Source of the DNA: Dyella subtropica
GTDB taxonomy: Bacteria > Pseudomonadota > Gammaproteobacteria > Xanthomonadales > Rhodanobacteraceae
Direction: 5' to 3'
DNA length: 64,000 nucleotides
Assembly: GCF_026283965.1 (NCBI RefSeq)
Contig: NZ_JAPDPD010000018.1
Coordinates: 1-64,000 of the forward strand
Numbering within the stretch: position 1 is the stretch's first letter; every line of letters starts with the position of its first letter. The translations under genes and the position numbers were made by a program. Shown piece by piece: positions 15,267 to 23,282 of this stretch. The notes below the pieces were generated by a model. It did not search any database. It was given only the letters and a program-made list of their open reading frames with translations, and was not told the DNA's origin.

Positions 15267-16673
15267 ATGAATCTGTTGCCCGATATCCCGCCCTTGCTGC
15301 CCGAAGCGATCTCGTGGTCGGAAGGCATGCTGCTGTCGCCGCAGCATTTCCAGCAAAACGATATCTATTGGGGACGCCTGTTGCATCACCAGCTCTCGGT
15401 GCTGCAACCCTGGTGCTGGGGCGTGCTGGAGATGGCGCTGGACAACACCGAGCTGGTGAAAGGCAAGGTGGTGATCGAGCGTCTGCGCTGCGTGATGCCC
15501 GATGGTCTGCTGGTGGAATACCCCGGCTATTTCGCGCCGCAGCCGCTGACGCTCGATCTGTCCAAGCACGACTGGAACGCTGCGCCGAAAGTGTTGGTGC
15601 AAATACGTGTGCCGGTACGCGGTAAGGGCGCAGCGAGCAAGATCGGCGATTTGCAGCGTTACACCGCCGAGCAGGGACAGCTGGAAGCGGATGAAAATAC
15701 CGGTGGCGATGATATCGAGGTGGATCGTCTGCGCCCCTGTATTGGCCTGGTTGCCGGCGATGCGATCGCCAAATGCTATGGCGCGATGCCGCTGCTGGAA
15801 CTGCAGGGCGATACGCGCGGCGTGCACCTGACCGATTACCACCCGCCGATGTTGCGCATGGCCGCCTGTGCGTTCCAGGGCGACAGCGGCTTGCGGTCCT
15901 CGCTGAAACAACTCTCCGAAGCGATTTGGAGCAAATACCGCGATCTGCTGGGCCTGCGTCTCGCAGATCGCGGCGAGGCGCGCTTTGCCGGTGATTCCAA
16001 TCCACAAGTGCTGGCGGCGCACCAACTGGTGACGGGCATGCCGTTCTTCGATGTGCTGCTGCACGCCGATGTCACGCACCCCTATGACCTGTACAAGGCA
16101 CTGGCGCAACTGGTGGGTTTCACCGCCGCCATCGCCAGCGCCGAGCCGCCCCCGGCGATGCCTGCCTATCTGCACGAGCAATGCATGCCGGCGTTCCGGC
16201 AGGGCCTGGATTACGTGAACGCGCAGCTGGCGCGCCTGCATGCCGGCTATAGCGTGATCGATTTCGAACAGGTCGGCGCCGCCGGCTTCCGCTGCCAGCT
16301 GCCGTCCGGCATCGCCACCGACAAACTGCTGATCGAACTGCGCCCGCGCCAAGGACAGAACGGCGGCAACTTGAATCAATGGTTGAACAACGCGCGCACC
16401 GCGACCGAAGAACTGATCTACCTGCTGGTGCGACGCCGCTATCCCGGCGCCACCGTGCGCGCCGCAGGCGCCACGACCGTCGCCGCGCTCAATCTGCGTC
16501 CTGGCGCCTACGTGTACGAGGTCATCAATGGCAGCATCGAGGTGGATACCCAGACCATGCGTCCGCTGATCGTAGACGGACATACCCTGGTGATCATGGG
16601 CGAGCCCGACGACAACGTACCGGGCGGCATCACGCTGTATCTGCCGCGTACACGGCGCGAGCAGGGAGCTTGA
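15267..16673 (+). CDS. tssK: T6SS baseplate-membrane connector TssK
   Basis: A 468-residue TssK (VasE/ImpJ). It links the baseplate to the TssJLM membrane complex; its N-terminal half resembles phage receptor-binding proteins. The start shows the family hallmark (ISWSEGMLLSPQHFQQNDIY; family W.EGM.L.PQHFQ). The C-terminal half includes VRRRYPGATV and GITLYLPRT. It begins 4 nt after tssJ and ends 3 nt before tssL. Confidence 0.94.
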   Translation: MNLLPDIPPLLPEAISWSEGMLLSPQHFQQNDIYWGRLLHHQLSVLQPWCWGVLEMALDNTELVKGKVVIERLRCVMPDGLLVEYPGYFAPQPLTLDLSKHDWNAAPKVLVQIRVPVRGKGAASKIGDLQRYTAEQGQLEADENTGGDDIEVDRLRPCIGLVAGDAIAKCYGAMPLLELQGDTRGVHLTDYHPPMLRMAACAFQGDSGLRSSLKQLSEAIWSKYRDLLGLRLADRGEARFAGDSNPQVLAAHQLVTGMPFFDVLLHADVTHPYDLYKALAQLVGFTAAIASAEPPPAMPAYLHEQCMPAFRQGLDYVNAQLARLHAGYSVIDFEQVGAAGFRCQLPSGIATDKLLIELRPRQGQNGGNLNQWLNNARTATEELIYLLVRRRYPGATVRAAGATTVAALNLRPGAYVYEVINGSIEVDTQTMRPLIVDGHTLVIMGEPDDNVPGGITLYLPRTRREQGA

Positions 16674-16676
16674 TCC

Positions 16677-17438
16677 ATGGCTGGGATCGACTCGCCACGC
16701 TTCCTGCTGGCCAGCTTCGCTTCGTTCTATGAAGAAGTGGCGCGGGTGAAGCTGGCGATCAAGAACAAGGAGCTGGTCCGTCTGCTGCAGCCCGAACAGC
16801 CCTACGAGGCGATCGAGCCACAGGAGCTGGCGGAGCGTGTTTCGCACCGGTTGCGCGCGATCATCGATCAGCAATCGCACGATATTGCCGCGCAGGCCAA
16901 CGATGCGGAAATGGAGATCTATCGGCGCGCGCGCTATGCCATGGTGGCGCTGGCCGACGAGATCTTCATTCTCAACCAGCCTTGGCCTGCCGCGGAATAC
17001 TGGCCTGAATACTTGCTCGAATACGCGGTGGCCGGCACGCGTATCGCCGGCCGCAAGTTCTTCGACTACGTGCAGGCGCAGCTGGACTGCCGTGAACGCA
17101 CGACGCTGGATGCCGATCTGGCTGCGGTCCTGCTGCTGGCCTTGCAGCTCGGCTTCCAGGGCATGTATCGAGGCAAGGAAGGGCAGGCGGCTCTGCGCAG
17201 CTACCGCGCCAAGCTCTATCCGCTGGCCAGCGGGCGCAAGCTGGGGGGCGATGAGCCGCGCATGTTCGCGCAAGCCTATGAACACACCGTGGTCTACGAT
17301 CGCGACAACACGCGCGTGGCGCTGACGCCATGGTTGCGCATGGCGGCGTATGGCACGGTGGCTTACCTGTTGTTGTCGTCGCTGGTTTGGCTGGTACTGA
17401 CCTGGTCGCTGCTCAAGCTGATACGGAGCGCGATATGA
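16677..17438 (+). CDS. tssL: T6SS membrane protein TssL (DotU)
   Basis: A 253-residue DotU-family protein with an N-terminal cytoplasmic helical domain and one C-terminal membrane segment (VAYLLLSSLVWLVLTWSLL). Family features are ARYAMVALADEIFILNQPW and a LLLALQLGFQGMYRG segment (family GF.G.Y). It sits in the inner membrane and bridges TssM and TssK. There is no fused OmpA peptidoglycan-binding domain. GGGAG lies 9 nt before ATG. Confidence 0.93.
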   Translation: MAGIDSPRFLLASFASFYEEVARVKLAIKNKELVRLLQPEQPYEAIEPQELAERVSHRLRAIIDQQSHDIAAQANDAEMEIYRRARYAMVALADEIFILNQPWPAAEYWPEYLLEYAVAGTRIAGRKFFDYVQAQLDCRERTTLDADLAAVLLLALQLGFQGMYRGKEGQAALRSYRAKLYPLASGRKLGGDEPRMFAQAYEHTVVYDRDNTRVALTPWLRMAAYGTVAYLLLSSLVWLVLTWSLLKLIRSAI

Positions 17439-17476
17439 GACGGCAACGGGAGGGTCGGGCCGAGTGCAGTGAAGTC

Positions 17477-17531
17477 CGGCATCGTCGGGGTTCGCCTGCG
17501 CTTGCCCCGACCCGCCCATCGGCGATGCCCG
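17477..17531. other. Intercistronic hairpin between tssL and tssM
   Basis: The 97-nt gap contains nested complementary arms: CGGCATCG (17477) with CGATGCCCG (17523), and inside it GTCGGGG (17484) with CCCCGAC (17505). No U-tract follows, so it is not an obvious terminator. It ends 4 nt before the tssM start, which lacks a clear Shine-Dalgarno, so it could affect tssM translation or mRNA processing. Confidence 0.5.
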
Positions 17532-17535
17532 CGTC

Positions 17536-20500
17536 ATGATCACCCTGGCGCTGACGCTGCTCTTGCTTGCCGTCGTTGCCTTGGTGCCGGCATGGCGCCA
17601 GCGGAGCGTCAAACTGCTGGTTTCCGCGGCAAAGAAAATCCCGCGACTCACCACGGCACAATGGCTCCCGCTTTGGACACGTCTGCGCGGCAAGATCGAC
17701 GACACCTGGCGCCTGGTGGATCGTGCATGCCGTTATCTGCTGGCTCGTCGCGACTGGCGCTACCAAAGCTCCTGGCTGTTGTTGATGGGTTTTCCCGGCG
17801 ATGGCAAAAGCAGTCTTGCCGCATCGATTCCCGAGCCCTTGAGGCGGGAAAGTCTGCGCAGCAACGCCAAGCAGGAAGCATGGCTGCGCCACGCCCTGCC
17901 GGATGCGCAGTGCGGCTTCCTGAGGCGCGGCATTTTGCTCGACCCGCAAGGCGGGATCGGCGAACCCGGCGTGGCCAGCGATGCGCGTTGGCCGAACTTG
18001 CTCGCCGATATCGACAGCCTGCGTCCCGACCGCGCGCTGGATGGCATCGTCTGGGTGGTTTCCGCCGCGCGCCTGCTGGCCGCCGACGAAGTCCAGTGGA
18101 AGGCGATGGGCAAGCACGCCTTCGTGCGCATCAATGAATTGCAGGAAGCCTACGCCTTCGCCTTGCCGGTCTACGTAGTGATCAGTCATTGCGATGCCGT
18201 GCAAGGTTTCGACGCGTTCTGGCTGGCGCAGCCGCAGGCGTGTCACGGCGAGATCGTCGGCTGGTCCAGTCCCAGCGTTGACGACAATGGCACACCCGCC
18301 GAATGGGTGGACAAGGCGTTCGACCGGCTTACCGACGGATTTCGCGCGCTGGTGCTGGAGGCGGCCACACGCCGCGATGCCATCGACGATGCGGATAATT
18401 TCTTCTTGTTTCCGCGCTATATGCGCGAACTGTTGCCTCCGTTGCGGACGTTCCTAGGTGAGCTGTTTCGGCTGGATGCCTATGAGACGCGCGCATTCTG
18501 CCGCGGTATCTATTTCACCGGGGTGATGGGTCTTTCCGCAGGTAGAGCGGCCGCTGCCACGCCGCGCGGGGATGTCGCCTTTGTCGAGGACTTGATCGCG
18601 CAAAAGGCATTCGCCGAACAGCGCCTTGCGCAACGCACGCAAAAAGGCCTGCTGCTGCGCAACCAGCTGATCCGGCACTTGCAGCTGGGCATGATCGGCG
18701 CCGCCATCCTGCTGGCGATTGCCTTGCCATGGACCGCGGCACGGGTGAATGCCCAGGCGGAAGCCTTGCACAACACCATGGTTGACGTGTCAGTGAGCAG
18801 CAAGCGCTTGAGTCAGCGTGGCTGCCTGGACCAGGAGCATGTCTATCAATTGCTGGAAGAAGTGGCGACGCTGGATACGCGCACGCGCTATCTGATGATT
18901 CCGCTGTCGTGGGTGGATCCCCGCGTCAAGCATGGCATACGCGACGTGGTCGCCAAGCAAGCCCTGGAACAAGTGATCTTGCCTTCGATGGCTTGCAGCC
19001 TGGAAAAGCGCATCGATGCCTTGTCGTCGGTATCGCTGCAAGCCGGCACTGCCGAAGACGCGCCGGCCACGGCCAACCAGAAGCTGCTGAACCAGGTCAG
19101 GCAGGTGTTGGCCGATCTGAATGAGTTGGAGAATCAGCTGGACCGCTTCGCCTACGTATCGCGGACGGGCTCGGAACTCGATCATCAGCGCATGCTGCAG
19201 GATTTCAGCGCGCTAGCTGACTATATTTATGGCAAACCCTTGCCGTCACATCTACTCAATAGCGACAACATCCTTGCCGATGCATTGGTCACGGCCAGCT
19301 ATCCTGATCCACCGCACATGACCCAGGCGCGACGCGCGCAAATTTCGCGGGAAATGAACACCCTGGCTCAGCAGGCGCAGCGTCTGCTGCTGCAGCGGGT
19401 ACAGGCCGGCACTTCCTTGCTGAGCGTGCTGCAGGAAAACAAGCCGCCATTGCTTCCGCCGATGCGGCGCTTCAATGCGTGGATGGATTGGGTTCGCGAA
19501 GCCTGGCTGACCTCGACGCCGGCCTTCAATCCATGCTCGCGCATCGTGGCCGATTTGCAGCCGAATCTCGATCTTCTGATCGACAAGCATCATTACGATC
19601 CCGGCTTGCGCGCCAGTCTGGACCGTTTCGATACACAGAACTGCTATCTGCCGGCGGTGGATATTCTGCGCGGCGCCACCCTGGCGCCGTATGGCGCCCT
19701 GTTCGTGGTGAATCCGGATACGCACCGGCTGGAAGGCATCAACCCCGGTCTGTTCGCGGAAGCCAGGGGGCTCACGGCCCTGGTTGATCTGGACTATATG
19801 CAATTGCCGTCGCCGCAGCCGTACCGCTGCAACGGCGCCGCCAGCGGCTGGCGTAGCGACACCTTTGGGGAGTTGTCCACGCAGATGCGGCAATACCTGG
19901 TGTTCGCGGCTGAGCGCAATATCAGTCCGGTTGGCACGCAACAGGATAGTCAACCGTTGTTCGATCGGCTGGCGCGCGGCCAATTGAAGCTGGCGCTGGC
20001 CGACAGCCTGGCGCGCAATCAGCGCACGCACCTGGATGTCGGCGTCGATACGGGGCTGGATGCGACCTCGCCGCTGGAGCAGATGCTAGCCACCGAAAGC
20101 GCCAACTTTGCGCAGGCGATAGGGCCGTATCTGGAATCGCTGCGGCGCATGCGCCAGCTGGGCATGAACGATCTGGCCGGCGAAATGGATCAGTGCGCGC
20201 GCAACTATGCCGCCGACATGTTGCTGGATATTTCGGGGCTGGCCACATCGAGTCATCTATACGATCCACCTGCGCTGACCGCGCATGACGACGGGGCGGT
20301 GGTGTTCGATCTGGGTAGCACGCCGGTTTTGCAGTCGTATCTCAATCGGCAGCTGGCGCGCGCGCAGGTGCTGGCGGGCTATGCGGCGCCTTTTGCCACG
20401 TTGCTGAAGAATTCCGGCGGTCTCAATGACAGCCATCGTGTCAACACTCAGGCCGATACGTATTGGGCCAATACCATCGCTGAGCTCAATCGCCAGGTGC

Positions 20501-21477
20501 AGTTCGCTGATCCAGCGGGGCAGGTGGCGCAACTCAACGACTTCTTCCTGAAGCAGCTGGGGGCGTTGAGCTACGGCAATTGCCCCAGTGCCTTGAACAC
20601 CTATGCGCCCGCGCAACCAGGCAATGATCTGTTCTCCGAACGCCGCGTGGCGATGCTTCGCACGGCGCAGGTGGCATGCATCGGCAATAGCGAAAGCGAT
20701 GCGTCCCTGCATTTTGTGCGCATCTCTGCCTTGTTCAACAGCCAGTTGGCCGGACGCTATCCGTTCGGTGCGCCGGACGCGCCGGAAGTGTCGCCGGCGG
20801 TAGTGAAAGCCTTCTTCGTCTACTACGCCAACGAAAAGCCCACGCTGGAAACCTGGCTTGTCACTGCCAGGAGCAGGGAGGCGGCGCGCATCAAGGGCTT
20901 CATCGATCAGCTGGACGCAGTACAGACATTCTTTGCCGGCAACCTGCTGGCCACGCCGCAAAGTGTGCCGATATCGCTCGACGTGGGCTTCCGCGCCTTG
21001 GCAGCCGATTCGCCGTACAGCAATCAGATGATCCATTGGAGCCTGCGAGCGGGCGGCAACAGTGCGAACTGGCCGGGCTCCGCGACCTCGTTGATATGGA
21101 ATGTCGGCGATCCAATGGCGCTGGATCTGCAGTGGGCGGATCTGTCGCGCTACACGCCCTTGCCTGACGCCAAGCAGACCGATCTGAGTGTCAGTGGCTA
21201 TCACGCCGTGTTCCAGGCCAGTGGCGCATGGGCGCTGCTGCGTCTGCGCGATCTGCATATATCGGGTGCTGGCGGCTCGAATGCGCTCGATCCGGCGCAG
21301 CAACTGCTGCAATTCCAATTGCCGGTGTCGCAACCAGCCGGCGCGGGTTCGCCGGTAAGTACGGGAAAAGCACAGTTCTATCTGAACTTGAAACTGTCAG
21401 CGCGCGACCCCGCCAGCAAGGCAATGGCACCGCTGGTCGTTCCCGATTTTCCTCAGGTGGCGCCAAGGGAGCAGTGA
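17536..21477 (+). CDS. tssM: T6SS membrane complex protein TssM (IcmF)
   Basis: A 1313-residue TssM. An N-terminal hydrophobic helix (residues 3-18) is followed by a cytoplasmic GTPase-like domain with an intact Walker A (GFPGDGKSS, residues 85-93), a second membrane helix (about 378-396), and a long periplasmic region that contacts TssJ. Typical TssM has two membrane helices before the P-loop domain; only one is seen here, so the N-terminus is short. No alternative in-frame start exists upstream before a stop, and no good ribosome site precedes ATG 17536, so translation may depend on the upstream hairpin or coupling. Confidence 0.92.
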   Translation: MITLALTLLLLAVVALVPAWRQRSVKLLVSAAKKIPRLTTAQWLPLWTRLRGKIDDTWRLVDRACRYLLARRDWRYQSSWLLLMGFPGDGKSSLAASIPEPLRRESLRSNAKQEAWLRHALPDAQCGFLRRGILLDPQGGIGEPGVASDARWPNLLADIDSLRPDRALDGIVWVVSAARLLAADEVQWKAMGKHAFVRINELQEAYAFALPVYVVISHCDAVQGFDAFWLAQPQACHGEIVGWSSPSVDDNGTPAEWVDKAFDRLTDGFRALVLEAATRRDAIDDADNFFLFPRYMRELLPPLRTFLGELFRLDAYETRAFCRGIYFTGVMGLSAGRAAAATPRGDVAFVEDLIAQKAFAEQRLAQRTQKGLLLRNQLIRHLQLGMIGAAILLAIALPWTAARVNAQAEALHNTMVDVSVSSKRLSQRGCLDQEHVYQLLEEVATLDTRTRYLMIPLSWVDPRVKHGIRDVVAKQALEQVILPSMACSLEKRIDALSSVSLQAGTAEDAPATANQKLLNQVRQVLADLNELENQLDRFAYVSRTGSELDHQRMLQDFSALADYIYGKPLPSHLLNSDNILADALVTASYPDPPHMTQARRAQISREMNTLAQQAQRLLLQRVQAGTSLLSVLQENKPPLLPPMRRFNAWMDWVREAWLTSTPAFNPCSRIVADLQPNLDLLIDKHHYDPGLRASLDRFDTQNCYLPAVDILRGATLAPYGALFVVNPDTHRLEGINPGLFAEARGLTALVDLDYMQLPSPQPYRCNGAASGWRSDTFGELSTQMRQYLVFAAERNISPVGTQQDSQPLFDRLARGQLKLALADSLARNQRTHLDVGVDTGLDATSPLEQMLATESANFAQAIGPYLESLRRMRQLGMNDLAGEMDQCARNYAADMLLDISGLATSSHLYDPPALTAHDDGAVVFDLGSTPVLQSYLNRQLARAQVLAGYAAPFATLLKNSGGLNDSHRVNTQADTYWANTIAELNRQVQFADPAGQVAQLNDFFLKQLGALSYGNCPSALNTYAPAQPGNDLFSERRVAMLRTAQVACIGNSESDASLHFVRISALFNSQLAGRYPFGAPDAPEVSPAVVKAFFVYYANEKPTLETWLVTARSREAARIKGFIDQLDAVQTFFAGNLLATPQSVPISLDVGFRALAADSPYSNQMIHWSLRAGGNSANWPGSATSLIWNVGDPMALDLQWADLSRYTPLPDAKQTDLSVSGYHAVFQASGAWALLRLRDLHISGAGGSNALDPAQQLLQFQLPVSQPAGAGSPVSTGKAQFYLNLKLSARDPASKAMAPLVVPDFPQVAPREQ

Positions 21478-21539
21478 CCGATGAAAAAGCCAGATCGCAC
21501 AGCTTGCCGTCATGCGTCCCCTGCATGCGAGGTGGCGCC

Positions 21540-22649
21540 ATGACCATTCCTGCTACCAGCATGCACCAAGACGCCGCGCCATCCACGCTGACCATGGGCT
21601 TCGATGACGGCGGCTACTTCGAACTTCATCTGGGTGCTTCACTGGCACGCTTGCTGGCGCCGGTCGATGCGGTCAACCCTGCCGGCCTGCCAGTGCGCGG
21701 CAACATGATGTACCGGATGGTGGAACAGGCGCGCAAGGACGACGACGCCAGCCTGCCGATGGGTTCATGGACGGTGGAATTGAAACGCGCCAATTGGCCC
21801 AAGGTGTCGCGGCTGATCGCCGATCTGCTGGCGGGCAGCGCGAAAGATCTGCAATTGGCATCGTGGCTGCTGGAGGCGGAGATCCAGCAGCGTGGCTATG
21901 CCGCGATCGCGCCCTGCATCGTACTGATGCACGGCCTTTGCGAAACCTGCTGGGATAGCCTGCATCCGCAAGGCGACCGCGGCGATTTCGATGCGCGCAT
22001 CAATATTGTGCGCTGGGTCAACGAGAAGCTATTGCGCACGCTGTCGCTGGTTCCCCTGGTCGGCGACGAGGACGATCAATTCGCCAGCTGGTCTGATTGG
22101 GAGTTGGCGCATCACTACGAACGCCTGCGCGCGGTCAACGGCGAACTGCCCGCCGAGGCGGAAGACGCCGCCACGCTGGATGATCTGCACAAGCTATTGA
22201 CAGCTATACCCTTGAGCGAATTGCGCACGCGCATGGCGGAGCTGGATGCCGCGCGTGTCGCGATCGAAGCCTTTGAACAATGCCTGCGCCGCCAGCTGGC
22301 GCAGGAGGCGCCCTCGCTAAGCAAACTCGATGCCTTGCTCGGCAGCGTGCAAGCGCCGATACGTGCCGAGCTGAGCCGGCGTGATGTCCGTCCGCAACCG
22401 TTGCCGGACGACGAGTCTGGCGACGAAGAGGAATCCAATGGCGAAAGCGATTTCAGCGAGCGCGATCGCGCCTATCGCGTATTGGCGAATATCGCCGATT
22501 TTCTTGCGCGCATCGAGCCGCATAGCCCCGTGCCGTATCTACTGCGCCGCGCGGTGGTATGGGGCGGCCTGGATGCGGCGGCGCTGCACAAAGAGCTGTA
22601 CGCAAAGAACAACGGGCAGATCAGTGTGGCGGATCTGTTCCAGGAGTGA
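21540..22649 (+). CDS. tssA: T6SS assembly protein TssA (ImpA N-terminal domain)
   Basis: A 369-residue TssA-type protein. The N-terminal part holds the ImpA_N domain (the VRGNMMYRMVEQARKDDDAS and RDWELASWL-like LQLASWLLEAEIQQRG regions). A predicted helical middle and an acidic linker (DDESGDEEESNGES) follow. The C-terminus (PHSPVPYLLRRAVVWGGLD) resembles the conserved end of short TssA proteins. TssA proteins cap and prime tube-sheath polymerisation. ATG 21540 is preceded by GAGG; a 20-codon frame starting at 21481 overlaps it and is probably not a gene. Last recognisable core gene of the operon. Confidence 0.85.
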   Translation: MTIPATSMHQDAAPSTLTMGFDDGGYFELHLGASLARLLAPVDAVNPAGLPVRGNMMYRMVEQARKDDDASLPMGSWTVELKRANWPKVSRLIADLLAGSAKDLQLASWLLEAEIQQRGYAAIAPCIVLMHGLCETCWDSLHPQGDRGDFDARINIVRWVNEKLLRTLSLVPLVGDEDDQFASWSDWELAHHYERLRAVNGELPAEAEDAATLDDLHKLLTAIPLSELRTRMAELDAARVAIEAFEQCLRRQLAQEAPSLSKLDALLGSVQAPIRAELSRRDVRPQPLPDDESGDEEESNGESDFSERDRAYRVLANIADFLARIEPHSPVPYLLRRAVVWGGLDAAALHKELYAKNNGQISVADLFQE

Positions 22650-22683
22650 GCATTCCTCGCCACGGCCACCAGGGGTGTAGAGC

Positions 22684-23259
22684 ATGTCATCGGACTGGAA
22701 GAGAAGAACGGTTAAAGACAAGGCGACCGGCAAAGCCGTCGCGCAGTTGACCCATTCCGTCAGCACGAAAGGGAAATATGAGGCGTTCAAGAAGTTGGCC
22801 CAGATCAAACGGAAGCAAGGGGCATTCGGCGCCAGACAGGAGTTCACGAAGAAGAAGATGGTCAAGGCATTTGTGTCAGGCCGTATCCGGCGCCGCAAGG
22901 CCGGTGCGAAGCGGGATCCCTTGAGCAAGATTGACGTGCTCAACCCGTCGTTCAAACCAGCGAAAATCCACAAGTCGCACCTGATGGCGGATATTTTCGG
23001 CGGCCCCAGCAGCCAGGAAAACCTGGTCAACGAAGCCCATTCTATCAATCTTGGCGCGCACAAGCCGGTGGAAAATCGCATCGACAAGTTCATCGACCTC
23101 AATCGCACCGATGACAATCCGCTGAAGCGCCGCGGCAGCATGGTGGTGATGGATGAATTCGACGACAACGGCGCCGTGCAGAAGCGCACTTACGGCGTGC
23201 ATATCGATGCGGGCACCGGCGTCGAGAGCTTCCACAGTTTCACCGTCACGCGCAAATAG
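22684..23259 (+). CDS. Basic protein resembling DNA/RNA non-specific endonuclease toxins
   Basis: A 191-residue, very basic protein 34 nt downstream of tssA. The N-terminal 80 residues are Lys/Arg-rich without a recognised fold. The segment about residues 97-140 (KSHLMADIFGGPSSQENLV, then a Glu-Asn pair about 20 residues on) resembles the core of secreted non-specific endonucleases of the Endonuclease_NS_2 type, which read GHLIA..FGG....NLVPQ...N....E. If correct, His of SHLM and Asn of ENLV would be catalytic or metal ligands. That makes it a candidate T6SS cargo effector. No signal peptide is seen. The family match is by eye and uncertain; a cognate immunity gene is not obvious. Confidence 0.6.
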   Translation: MSSDWKRRTVKDKATGKAVAQLTHSVSTKGKYEAFKKLAQIKRKQGAFGARQEFTKKKMVKAFVSGRIRRRKAGAKRDPLSKIDVLNPSFKPAKIHKSHLMADIFGGPSSQENLVNEAHSINLGAHKPVENRIDKFIDLNRTDDNPLKRRGSMVVMDEFDDNGAVQKRTYGVHIDAGTGVESFHSFTVTRK

Positions 23260-23282
23260 CGACTGCGATCAGGAGTGGAGCG

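Noticed and set aside
15246-17705. Long minus-strand open frame of 819 codons opposite tssK and tssL.
   Set aside because: Shadow of two well-recognised T6SS genes; no domain or ribosome site.
21481-21543. Twenty-codon frame between tssM and tssA.
   Set aside because: It has no Shine-Dalgarno of its own, no recognisable content, and is most likely the tssA leader.
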